Shown: positions 16,401-26,500 of the stretch, in pieces | How the letters are laid out: each line of letters opens with the position of its first letter | How positions within the stretch are numbered: position 1 is the first letter of the stretch | Assembly (NCBI GenBank): GCA_964428355.1 | Contig: CAYRYU010000078.1 | Location: 1-34,463 of the forward strand | Direction of reading: 5' to 3' | DNA length: 34,463 nucleotides | From: CAYRYU01 sp964428355 | Lineage (GTDB): Bacteria; Muiribacteriota; Ozemobacteria; Ozemobacterales; Ozemobacteraceae | Notes under the pieces: generated by a model | What the model was told of the DNA's origin: nothing | Seen by the model: the letters and a program-made list of their open reading frames with translations, nothing else | Database searches by the model: none | Translations under genes and position numbers: made by a program

Positions 16401-19400
16401 AAAGCCTCTCGAAAAAGGGGAAGGCCAGCCGCATCATCGTCTCACAACGTGTCCGGGAAACCCTTCCCCCAGCCATCAGGTTCCTCCCCCTGCCTGGAGA
16501 ACCGGAAGCATGGGAAGCCGAGGAGACAGGGAATGAACCCGCCTCCCGAAGCGGAGGGGAGAATCCTCCCCAACGATCGGGTTTGCCGGTTCCAGACATG
16601 AAGGAAAATGCGTCTCCGATTGGGGCGCAAAAATCCGGACTAATACCGGACCCAGGAGCACCCGGCACTTCGTCATCCCTTGTCGACAGGCCCGCAGAGG
16701 GTTTCCAGGGAGAGGGCAAACTCCCCCCTCCGGCCTCCACCACCGGTTCCAAGGGAACCGCCGCAGCCCGGCAGGCTGATCCCTGGTCCAGCGAAAACGT
16801 GATCACGGGGCTTCTCGCGGGAGCGCTTCTCCTTGTGGCTTCCTCCGGCTATCTTCTTTTCCTTACCGCCCAGGAAGCCGAGCAGGAGAAAATCCGCGGC
16901 GGGATCGTCGAAATGGCTGGAATGGTACCCGAACGGTTGGATCCCGCGACCTTCTTCACACGCGAACTGAAAAGCCGGAACTGCGACCCATTGGGAACCC
17001 GGGCCGAAGATTCTTCATCGAACCCTGATTTTCGTGAGGTCCTTTCCCGGCGGATGAAAACCCTGCAAGAGTCATTTCCAGGAATCAAATGGGCATACGT
17101 CGGTTTCTCCCCCACCCACTCATCCGCGACCGCGGTCGTTTCAGGCCTGGGCTTCGAGCCCATTCCAGCGGCGGCACCGGTCTTCGCTTCCCCCACGGCC
17201 GGAACCCCGGAACCCCGATGGAGCCAGACCAACGTCGGCATGGTCGTCCCGACCTATCCAATCGGAACCGAGGGCGGGAAGATCACTATCTCCGGCGGAG
17301 GCCTCGATCTGGGACTTGCGACCTGTTCCTTCCATTTCTTCCACCGGACCGCCGAAGGGGAGTTCCGCCTGTCCGCAACGCTCGAAAGTCTCACGAGCAG
17401 CCCGAACAAAGCGAGAGCCGGTCTGATGGCGAGGGCAGGAGCGGCAATCGCAGGTGAGTGTTTCGGGAACCCCTCTTCTGCGACAGCCGCAAGTGAGGGT
17501 TTCGGCAGCCCTTCCGCCCCCTTCGTCTCCATCTGCGTTTCCCCCGACGGCCGGGTTGCCCTCCTCGAAAGGACTTCCGGAGCGGCCGCCGGGAGCTGCA
17601 GGTATGAGTCCGGACCGCTCCCCTTCCCCATCAGTCTTCGTCTCGAGAGGGGCCCGGAGGGGTGGGTCGGCAGGTTCAAAGGAAAAAATCAGGACTGGAG
17701 CACCTTTCCAACTCTCCCCAATACCCTTCCCTCTTCGATCGAAGCTGGTCTCGCCATCACCGGGGGCCTCTGGAACGACCGGTTGTCGACCGAAGGGGCA
17801 GCGGTCTGGAAGGGATATGGATTCCCCCCCGAATGGGAGCCCACCTTGGTCAGACTCGGTTCCGCCGGACGGAAGTGGGGAAACCCGCTTTGGGGAACTC
17901 CGCTGGAAATCTCACCGGACCTGATGAAGTGGATCGGTGAAAAACTCCCGGGGCTCATGGGCGAGGGAACCGACCCCCTCGCCTCTTTCGGAAGGATCAG
18001 GGAAAACGCGCGGTGGAACGCCATCAGCGGAAATCCGGAGGTGTGTTTTTTCATGCTCCATCCCCCGGACCGGATTCCGGGAGCAAGTTACACCGGATGG
18101 CAGACCCGACCGGAGTTTCCCATCCAGATTCCACTCGTCCCCGACCTGATCAAGAATTACTGTTTCTTCAGGGATACCTGCGGGGCATTTTTCTTCTCGT
18201 TCGATCCGTCCAGATCATGGATCCAATCGGCAGCCCGATCCCTTTCTGCAGAAATGGCATCGCAGGGCTACCGGTTCGCCCTCATCCAGGATGGCAATCT
18301 CATTGTCACTCCATCAACTTCCCAAGATCTCCTCCCCGGTGGAATGCTCTTCCCGGCGCTTTCGAACAGGATCCCGGGAATGAGGAGCCTCCGGAACCAG
18401 GAGATGCTTACAAGCACCGCTTTCAACCTCCTGGACCACCGGTTCGAGTTCGTAATCGCTCGCCCGATAAGCCGGGAGGATGTCCGGAAATGGGTCTCTC
18501 CGGTCCCACTGGTCCTGCTTTCGCTCTGGGTCACGCTTTGCCTGGCATGGACGATTCGAAGGAACCTGGGATTCGTCATTTCGAGAGTCGGCCTTCGGGG
18601 CCGATTGACCGCGGCTTTCCTCCTCTCCCTTCTTCCCTCTTTCACACTCGCCCTTGGCATCCTCGAGCGGTCGGGAATCGAAGCGAAAACCAGGATCCGG
18701 GCTGTGGCCCCGGACGACCTGAGGCAGATTCTCGAGAAGTTCGACAGCGGCAACGATCTCTGTACCGGGTGGGCAAGACATCTACTTCGAAAGGAGCTCG
18801 ACCGCGCCTCACCAACCACCTTGTTTCGATCCAATCAAGGTGTCTCGCCCTCGCAGGAGGCCATCTCTGATGGGTGTGAGGCTCTGCTGAAAGGAATTGC
18901 CGACAAGGGCGTCGCTCCGTCCAGGACGATCTTCACTCCCCCCAAAGGAAGGACGATCGTCGTTTCGACCGACCCGGATGCGGTCCTGAAGAAAGAGGAG
19001 GAGCTCTGGAACATCTTCTCTTGCCTCCTGAAGGCCATCACGAGGAAGGATTCCGACCCGATTTCCCAGGGAGAGGCCGGTGAGGATAGAACCGGTTTTC
19101 TCGTGATGAGCGAAGCGGAGAACATCCTGGACACCCTCCGCGTTATCCTTGGAAACGATATGGCCGGCGAGATGTTCCTCCGACCCGAGGTCTGGCATTC
19201 CCTGACGCTGGGAGCGGAGAGCCGAAACTCGATCTTTACCCGCAGGTTCCGGCGGGAATCGGGTGACGAGCTGAGTTTCGCGGTCGACATCGGGTCGGCG
19301 GATTTCCATAAGATTCTCCTGATGAGCGCGAAATCGCTGCCTGAAGAATGGCGGATACCCGACCTGGAGCTCCGATTTCTCCACGGTGCGCCGCTTTCCA

Positions 19401-20566
19401 ACGAATGCATCCACCCTTTTTCCGTCGTTCGCGCTTCGGGATCCATGCTCCTCAATCCCGAAATGGTCCACGGCCCCCTCCCGAGCGAGTTTTCCCGGAA
19501 CGGGAACTGGGCGGAAGAATCGGGCGAACCGGTTTTCCAGACCTTCGATTTCGGGGCGAGCGAAACCCTCGGACTCTTCTACCCCCTGCAAACCAACCAT
19601 GGTTGGACTATACTGGGCAGGTTTCCCATCGGAAAGTCATTGGCGGAAGCGGAGGCATCGGTCAGGGAGAACACCTTGATGCTTCTCGGAATCCTCGTTA
19701 TGACGGTCTTCCTTGCGCGAGGCGTTGCGGTCCAGTTCCTTGCCCCGGTCAAGGGACTCACCGGTGCCTGTGAATCAATAACGCGCGGCGATTTCTCCGT
19801 ACGCCTTTCCGCTTGGGGAAGCGGCGAGTTCCGGACTCTTGGGGAAGCGTTCAACTCCATGGCAAGGGAAGCCCAGGAAGGGCGGCTTCTCGGACGTTTC
19901 GTATCCGATTCCGTTCGGGAACTTGCCCGGAAAAGGTCGTTGGATCCGGCCATCCTCGAAGGGAAGGCCTGCGAAGCCGTTGTCGTGTTCGCTCAGCTTG
20001 CAGGGTTCAAATCCCTGCTCGAATCCTCGAGCCCTGAAGCGGCGGTGAACGCGTTGAACTCGTTCCTGAAGACTATGTCCAGGGTGGTCAGGGACAACGG
20101 GGGGGAGATCGACAAGTTCATCGGCGACAAGATTCTTGCCGTTGTCCACGCCCATCCCCAGGAAGGCCTTGAACATGCGACCCGGAAAGCCATGGAAATC
20201 GCTTGCCGCATGAGACAGAGAATGACAGGGTTCCGCGGGCCGTTTCCTCTCGATCTCGGGATCGGAATAGTCGCTGGGCCTCTCCTGGCAGGGGTTCTGG
20301 GAACCCCCGAGCTGCATCTCGAATACACCGTGATAGGGGATTCCGTCAACATCGCATCCAGGCTTTCGGACCTTGCAGCCAAGATGCCCGGGGGAGCGGC
20401 CCTGGTCGATTCGGGTTTCGAACGGGCACTCATCACCGGTCTGGCTCCGGAAGCCCATTCCCCCCTGGAAGCTCTTCCCGCCGTAAGGGTCAAGGGAAAA
20501 GCCAGGGAAATCGGCATTTTCCGCATTCGGGAAGGGCACGAGCCCCTCCCCGGGGGGCAGGCCTGA
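13406..20566 (+). CDS. Giant tandem class III nucleotide cyclase, tmAC-like (paralogue 1)
   Basis: The protein has 2386 residues. The GTG start is chosen because the next 26 residues align without a gap to the start of paralogue 2; an ATG at 13280 is upstream. Order: TM1 (27-44), ectodomain, TM2 (382-400), TM3 (408-436), ectodomain, TM4 (763-785), HAMP (785-832), cyclase 1 (865-1030), Pro/Ser linker, TM5 (1132-1155), ectodomain with a concanavalin/DUF1349-like sandwich (about 1289-1472), TM6 (1697-1715), TM7 (1730-1750), ectodomain, TM8 (2089-2108), HAMP, cyclase 2 (2190-2378). Cyclase 1 keeps metal Asp 872 and 916 and Arg 1009, but has R912 for Lys and T997 for the catalytic Arg. Cyclase 2 has Q2197 for the first metal Asp, but K2237, T2308, N2315, R2319 and K2363. 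The residues fit one ATP site shared between the domains. TM and domain limits are by eye. It likely makes cAMP in response to periplasmic ligands. Confidence 0.9.
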   Translation: MTATSQGNRTSGIPARNPGLPGILKGLLLPFILSFLPILAGVWEARRLEEYTDILEMRRLQRATDPLAARLHLFTTPSFWPGELTRRITNGILERLGKVPHGSGTEDLLVPTTRAGRTGDSGSFGEILSRAVRKSGIRGMPRFQVWGVEIVGPNPLEVEFCRNPGLEATKASIYRMLLKEICRQSIEGVSDLPAWEKAKFTTMFGAAVKIDFFLAEYRGKPFPVLTPEGYGYLSWDVIRFRGKPVGAFMMFFPSGEAEMTKGPAWSLLNWTGAIGFPAFIEFPTLSAPTASGLLLHPRLEETMFREILLELQRRMIPTPPVNRDADAVGAIWLPTGLEGRILRHGEAWFRVCKAAPEAGHVGLLMGRVKGSGPVRPSGLVRGIGAFLAVVWLFLVSRGLFLGAWPDLKIVQALLLWFFGLASVALVLGAFAGAAFLVNHEENLKDGLVRDMWTTLSAIESECSRLETDQEMSFRQFFKGQGIGNHLLKLRKRRDDAGLASFKKKIWSLLKKRHIHPSAVLLIGHRGFFSYLEQLGLRGQTMRGWLEMLRGAWSSKLATETPAITAAYSLETVASAPLRPLAQDPGPFPDSSQGTAYSYSLTEPSAIFAQKFLGANSSQSTFFRAQKTLWGKSFSMNILVPVIMDRTLWFLMGFLWNQELAFEHYFRDTIPRWERDARSRANPFQIAVMVRAGRGIRTVLPEKLPKRIRSLVENSGGNKALIEFRLGGVPMALCVLPSRRANGFVLVAFTSLDPFQKQVRRDGQIMGGLTLLCLALLGVAASALARWLGTPLARMSSGLEQISRGNLEIVVGENRDDELGEAGKTLDGMTRSLSERATLTRFVAPQVLEAVSGGDLQKALKGQMREVTVLASDIRDFTTISETRPPREVFSMLNRHLKSMTAAIQEYGGVVDRFIGDAVVAVFYPSGEERPEARAFAAARAMMAAHSRLVSESLAGEGFPYSIGIGIDAGRVLAGALGDEEVRLDFSILGEPQNRAATLESLSKKGKASRIIVSQRVRETLPPAIRFLPLPGEPEAWEAEETGNEPASRSGGENPPQRSGLPVPDMKENASPIGAQKSGLIPDPGAPGTSSSLVDRPAEGFQGEGKLPPPASTTGSKGTAAARQADPWSSENVITGLLAGALLLVASSGYLLFLTAQEAEQEKIRGGIVEMAGMVPERLDPATFFTRELKSRNCDPLGTRAEDSSSNPDFREVLSRRMKTLQESFPGIKWAYVGFSPTHSSATAVVSGLGFEPIPAAAPVFASPTAGTPEPRWSQTNVGMVVPTYPIGTEGGKITISGGGLDLGLATCSFHFFHRTAEGEFRLSATLESLTSSPNKARAGLMARAGAAIAGECFGNPSSATAASEGFGSPSAPFVSICVSPDGRVALLERTSGAAAGSCRYESGPLPFPISLRLERGPEGWVGRFKGKNQDWSTFPTLPNTLPSSIEAGLAITGGLWNDRLSTEGAAVWKGYGFPPEWEPTLVRLGSAGRKWGNPLWGTPLEISPDLMKWIGEKLPGLMGEGTDPLASFGRIRENARWNAISGNPEVCFFMLHPPDRIPGASYTGWQTRPEFPIQIPLVPDLIKNYCFFRDTCGAFFFSFDPSRSWIQSAARSLSAEMASQGYRFALIQDGNLIVTPSTSQDLLPGGMLFPALSNRIPGMRSLRNQEMLTSTAFNLLDHRFEFVIARPISREDVRKWVSPVPLVLLSLWVTLCLAWTIRRNLGFVISRVGLRGRLTAAFLLSLLPSFTLALGILERSGIEAKTRIRAVAPDDLRQILEKFDSGNDLCTGWARHLLRKELDRASPTTLFRSNQGVSPSQEAISDGCEALLKGIADKGVAPSRTIFTPPKGRTIVVSTDPDAVLKKEEELWNIFSCLLKAITRKDSDPISQGEAGEDRTGFLVMSEAENILDTLRVILGNDMAGEMFLRPEVWHSLTLGAESRNSIFTRRFRRESGDELSFAVDIGSADFHKILLMSAKSLPEEWRIPDLELRFLHGAPLSNECIHPFSVVRASGSMLLNPEMVHGPLPSEFSRNGNWAEESGEPVFQTFDFGASETLGLFYPLQTNHGWTILGRFPIGKSLAEAEASVRENTLMLLGILVMTVFLARGVAVQFLAPVKGLTGACESITRGDFSVRLSAWGSGEFRTLGEAFNSMAREAQEGRLLGRFVSDSVRELARKRSLDPAILEGKACEAVVVFAQLAGFKSLLESSSPEAAVNALNSFLKTMSRVVRDNGGEIDKFIGDKILAVVHAHPQEGLEHATRKAMEIACRMRQRMTGFRGPFPLDLGIGIVAGPLLAGVLGTPELHLEYTVIGDSVNIASRLSDLAAKMPGGAALVDSGFERALITGLAPEAHSPLEALPAVRVKGKAREIGIFRIREGHEPLPGGQA

Positions 20567-23500
20567 TGACTGACCGAAGGCACGATTCCCCAGCATCCAC
20601 CCCAGCGGGGCGGGTTCCAGAAACCTCTGGTCATCTGGGTTCATTCCTCCTTCCTCTTGTTCTGAGCCTTCTTCCGGTCATCGCGGGATTCTGGGAAGCA
20701 CGCCGGCTCGAGGAATATTCTCAAAACCGCCGGACGAAAAGCCTCCAGAGCGCCACGGATGTGGTGGCGGCGCGCATGCGCCGGGTGACGGCGCCTTCAT
20801 TCTGGCCCGGGGAGCTTTCCCGACGTCTCCGGAAACGGATCGTCACCCGGACCCGTTCGCTGATCTCCCCTCCGGCACCCGAAGGCGAGCTTTCCGTGCG
20901 CCCCTCCGGTCCACGTTTCGGAAAGCTGCTGTCCCGGGCCTTGAAAAGGCATGGCTTGCAGGGGATGCCCCGGGTCAAAGTCTGGGCGGTGGAGATAACC
21001 CCCGGCCCCCCCCTTGCGGTGAAATGGTGCGATGAGGCGGGTTTCGAGCGATCCGGAATCGCCCTGCACCGCAGGCTCCTGGAGGAGATTTGCAAAGAGA
21101 CGCTTTCGGGAAAATCGGATCTCCCCCAATGGGAAAACCGGCTCCGGGCAATGTTCGGACCTGCCGCGGGTCCGGAGTTCTTCAGGAAAAACTCACGTTG
21201 CCATCCATTCCCGGTGGAAATCTCGGGCCGGTTCGGGTTTCTCATCTGGGACCTTCTGGTCTCCGAAAGAAAGCCCCTGGGCGCCTACATGCTGTTTTTC
21301 CCCTCCGGCGGGGAGGAGATCGATCATGGAATGCACTTTTCGATCCGGAACTGGAAGATCCGGGATTTCGCCCCAGCCTTCATCGGGTTTCCCTCCGGTC
21401 TGAGCGGCTCGGATTCCAGGATCCTGAAGCACCCCGCGCTTCGCTCATCAGCTTTCAACGGGATCCTCGAGGATCTTCAGCGAAGAATGGTCCCGGTTCT
21501 CTCAAAAAATCCTTCCGACGACGTTCTGGGAAACGTTTGGCTCCCGGTCGGGATGGAGGGCAAAATCCTGTATCGGGGAAACGTCTGGTTCAGGGTACTT
21601 TCGATTGCACCGGAAACCGGTTCGGTCGGGCTCTTAATGGGGGAGTTCCCCCCCCGTGGCCTCCTGACCCCCTCCAGAGCCGTTTCCCTGGCCGGGGCAT
21701 TCGTTCTGCTCGCATGGGGGATGCTGTTGGTCTTTCGGTTCCGCAGCGGTTTCTGGCCTGACCTGACCATCGTCCAGTCCTTTCTTCTCTGGTTTCTGGG
21801 ACTCGCCTCGGTCGCGCTCGTCCTTGGAGCGATGGCCGGAGCATCCTTTCTTGCCAACCATGAGGAGAATCTGAAAGACGGCCTGGTCAGGGAAATGCGC
21901 GCAGCACTTGTCGGGCTCGAGTCGGAGGCCTCACGCCTGGATACGATCCAGGAAACCGAGTTCAGGAACCTTTTCAAGGACGATTCGATCGCCCGAAAGC
22001 TCAGGCGACTGCAGAAAGCGGGAGACATACCGGGAATAGCCGATTTCAAGGCCCGTCTGTGGGAGTATTGCCGGGATCGGAACCTCCAGCTCAGCGCCCT
22101 TCAGATCATCGGTCACCGGGGTTTCTACTCGTATGTCGAAACCCTCGGTCTCCCAAAGGCGGTCACCCGCAGCTGGCTCGAGGTTCTTCGGGCCACCTGG
22201 GAGTCCAAGCTGGGTTCGGAAACGGAGCAGATCGCGGCGGAACTCGACCACCAGTCTGTGCCACTGGCCGCATCCGCCACTTTCCTTTCCGAACCCGGCA
22301 TGTTTCCAGGATCCACCCAAGGGACATCGCTGGCGAAGGCCCCCCTTTCCGCCGGAGCGTTCGCGACAATGGAAATCGTGGGTCGGGATACCATTGCACC
22401 CAAGTTCTTCACCCCGGTAAAAACCCTCGGGGGTAGGAAGTTCGCCGTGAACCTCCTGGCTCCGGCATTGTTGGACCGGTCTCTGTGGTTCGTCCTGGGA
22501 TTCGTCTGGGACCAGGACCTCGCCTTCAAAACCTACTTCCGTGATACGGTTCCGAAGAACCTGGCGTTCGCTACCGGAGAGGACGCGCCATTCAGGCTTG
22601 GAGTCTTCTTCCGCGGCGATCGGGGAATCGAACCGGTGTTCCCGGAAACCCCTTCCCCCCGGCTAAAAACCCTGGTGGAGAGAACCTGCGAATGGAAGAC
22701 CACGATGGAATCAACGATAGATGGAGTTCCGTCCATCATCTGCATCCTTCCCAGCAAGAATGCGCGGGGTTTCATCCTCACCGCATTCACCTCCCTCGAG
22801 CCTCTTCAAGCGCTGATCCGGCGCGATGCGGTGGTTATGGCAAGCCTTTTCCTCCTTTCCCTGGCACTTCTCGCCCTCTCCGCAGCCGGGCTCTCCGGAT
22901 GGCTTGGAACCCCCCTCGTCCGGATCAGCCGCGGACTGGAAAGGATCTCCCGCGGAGATCTGGAAATCGCGGTGGCGGAGAAGCGAGACGATGAGCTGGG
23001 GGAAGCTGGACGGGTTCTCGACGGGATGACCCGGAACCTCAGGGAACGAAGGACCATGACGAGGTTCGTGGCACCCCAGGTGTTGGAAATCGTGGCTGGA
23101 GGAGATATCGAGCGTGCGCTGGAGGGAACGAACAGGCTGGTGGCGGTCCTGGCATCCGATATCCGTGATTTTACCAGCATTTCGGAAACATTTCCTCCCC
23201 GCGAGGTCTTTGCCGCGCTGAATTCCCACATCCAGGCCATGACCGCCGTCATCCAACGGGAAGGCGGGGTGGTCGATCGCTTCATCGGGGACGCCATTGT
23301 CGCAGTTTTCTACCCTTCCGAGAAAGCTGCTCCCGAGGCCCGGGCTTTCCGGACCGCACGGGGGATGATGGCCGCACACTCCTCCTTGATGCTCGATCGG
23401 AAGGCGCAAGGGTCATTCGGATATTCCATCGGGGTGGGAATCGATTCGGGCCAGGTGCTGGCGGGAGCAGTCGGAGATGAAGATGTGAGGCTCGATTTCT

Positions 23501-26500
23501 CGATCCTGGGGGACCCCCCTAACCGCGCTGCGGTTTTGGAAGGGCTCTCGAAAAAAGGCAGGGCCAGCCGTATCGTCGTCTCCACTCGGGTCAGGGACCT
23601 CCTTCCAGCTCCCGCCACTTTCCTCCCGATTCCTGGTGACACCGGCGCATGGGAAGCCCCCGAGGCACCAGAGGATCCAATTTCCGGTCCATCCAAGCCC
23701 GCACTCCACGAGCTCCCGGAACCTGTTTCCCCCTCCATGGATCATTCGGAGCTACCCTCCTCCTGCGACCGCCGAACCCCGAACGGACCACTCCCGGATC
23801 CAGAGCCGACCCGCACCACGCGGGAAGTGGGCGTTTGCGGCCATGGATGGCGCATCGCAAACGAGCCATCCAACGGAAACCGCATGGCGGACCAGAAGAC
23901 GGGGGGACCCGCTTCGATTCCGACCAGTGGAAACCCTCATCACTGGATGGTTCCAACCTACTGGTTCGGAGTCCTGCTCCTGATAGCGATTTCAACCGGC
24001 CTCCTGGTGACAACTTCCCAGGAAGCCGCCGAGGAGAAGATTCGAAGCCGCTTCCTCGAACTTGAGGGGATTGTCACCGCAGGACTCGACCCGGAGACCT
24101 TCCTGTCGAACGAAGCTGCCAAACGTGCCTACGGCGCCCAGGGAATGTGGCCGGAGGACCCGGTGGCATCGGAATGCTGCTCCGCTATCGTCGCACGCCG
24201 GATGGAAACCATTGAGAGACTCCTTCCAGGCTTCAAATGGGCGGTGGTGGAGTTTCCGCGCATTCACTCCTCGGCGACTGCAGTCATCCAGAGCATTTCG
24301 GTAAAGGAACCCCCCTTCCGGAATGGGGATTTCCCCGGAAGCGGCCAGGAGGAAATCGTATCTCTGCAGTCCCTTTCAGGTTGGGTGGCCACGAACGTGG
24401 GATTCCTGAATCCCCCCATTCCGGTAAAACTTGGAGATGGAAGATTGACCCTATTCGGAGGGGGCCTGGATCTCGCAATGGCCACCGACTCCTTCCTGTT
24501 CCTTTTTCGACCTGGAGCGGGGAGTTTCCGCCTCGATTCGACGGTTTCATCCTTCACGGGGACGCATCCGTCAGCACGTGCGGGGCTGATGGCCCGCCTG
24601 GATACGAATCAGGGGAGCCCATTCGTCGGCATCTTCGTTTCCCCCGACGCCACCATTGAACTTCTGGTGAGGGGGACCCCCGATACGGTAGCACGCGTTC
24701 CCTTCAAATCCGGACCGGTTCGATTTCCTGTCCGCTTGCGGCTTGAAGGGGACAAGGAAGGATGGAAATGTTCGTTCGCAGGAGAAGGAGGCGATTGGAC
24801 GCGTCTTCCCCCGGTCCAGGCAACACTGGGGAGCAAACCCCAAATCGGATTGGGTGTCTGTGGAGGCCTTTGGAACGATGAAATCTCCACCGATGGGACT
24901 GAAGTGCTCGCAAAATCCGGTTTTCCACCAGAATGGGATCAAAAACTCGTTTCTCTCTGCGTCCTTGGCAGGCAAATGCTCTTCCCCGACCTGACCCCGG
25001 GAATGAAACCGACCCCCGCCTTCTCGAAGTGGATGCGGGAAGAGATGCCTGGCCTTCTGGGCGAATCGACCTCTCCTGCTTTCTTCTTCCACAAGATAAC
25101 GAGAAACGCAGGCTGGATACCTTTCGCGGGAAAACCCGAAATCGGCTTTTTCAAGATCTTCGGATTGCGTTCCGTCCTGGGAACCTCCATGGGACCTTCG
25201 GGAAATCCCCCATTCAACCGAAGGCAGATCCCTGCGGAAAACCCACACGTTGAAAAACGGTTCAAATTTTTCAATGAAACCCTGGGCGCGTTTTTCTTCT
25301 CCTTCGACCCATCCGTTTCATGGATCGAGCCATCTACACGGCTCCTGACGGCAACCCTGGCATCGGAGGGGTTCCAGTTCGCGCTCGTGCTCGATGGAAA
25401 CCTGGTGAAAGTGGCCTCCACCTCGCCCGATTTCCTTTCCGATGGACGGCTCGCGGGTCTTATCGACCGCCATTCCCCGGGAGTGAGAAGGATGGGCGAC
25501 CGGGAAGTGTTCGTCAGCAGCACCCTTACACTTCTGGGACACCGTGCGGAATTCATACTGGGCAAGACTCTTCCGACCCTGGAGGTTCTTGGAGGGATCA
25601 CCCCGGTTCCCTGGATCGTATTGTCCGGATGGCTTCTCCTGGGCCTGGGGTGGCTCTTCAGGAAAAAGCTCCGGGTTGCCGGGCGGGGAATGCAACTCCG
25701 CGGAAAGCTCACCCTTGCCTTCCTTGCCACCCTCCTTCCCTCGTTCACGCTCGCTTTTTTGGTCGTCGAGCGGTCGGGAGTCGAGGCGACGACGAGAATA
25801 CGCGGGGAAGCACGGGACACCCTGGTCCAATCCCTCGAGCAATATGACCGGGGGCAGGAAATGTGCTCCAGCTGGGCACGAAGCCTCATAAGGGACTGCG
25901 TGGACAAATCCCCACTCACCAGGGATTATCTGGTTTCTCCGGAAAAAGGCATGGAGCCGGCCCAGATCCGGGATGCGTGCGACGCAATACTGCGCAAGCT
26001 CATCGAACGAGGGTTGGTTGCAATCAGGGGGGTTTTCACTGCTCCGCAGGGAGATACCATCGTGACCTCATGCGATCCCTATTCCGTCCAGGAGAGGGAA
26101 GATCAGCTCTGGAACCTTTTCGCCGACGTGATCCGGGCAATCGAGGGCAAGGACTCGCCGTCTTTCTCCCGGGAGCTCTCCAACCGGGAAAAGCAGTCAT
26201 TCATCATCCAGAGCGAGGCGGAGAATGTCCGCAACTCCTTTCGCCTCGTTCTGGGAGCCGAAGCCCTGGGAGAGGTTTTTTCCCGCCCGGAAGCAATGCA
26301 ATCGATGTTGGCGGGGAAAGGCTGCCTGAACACGCTCTACAGCAGGAAGTTGCGAACCCCTTCGGGATCGAGCGCCGAGATCCGGATCGACATCGGGTCG
26401 GGCCGCCTCGAAAGGGCTCTTCTGCCGGGTTTGAACCATTTTCCGAAGTATCTTCCCCACAGGGAAATGAGGATGAGATACTTTCACATCGATCCGATCG

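Noticed and set aside
20203..20565. In-frame upstream extension of the second giant cyclase by 121 codons
   Set aside because: It lies wholly inside the catalytic domain of the first cyclase in another frame, its sequence is Arg/Gly/Ser-rich shadow text, and the ATG at 20566 gives a start that aligns exactly with paralogue 1.
13406..20566. Cyclase domains as inactive pseudoenzymes
   Set aside because: Each domain alone looks defective, but the losses are complementary and repeated in both paralogues, so a shared active site is the simpler reading.
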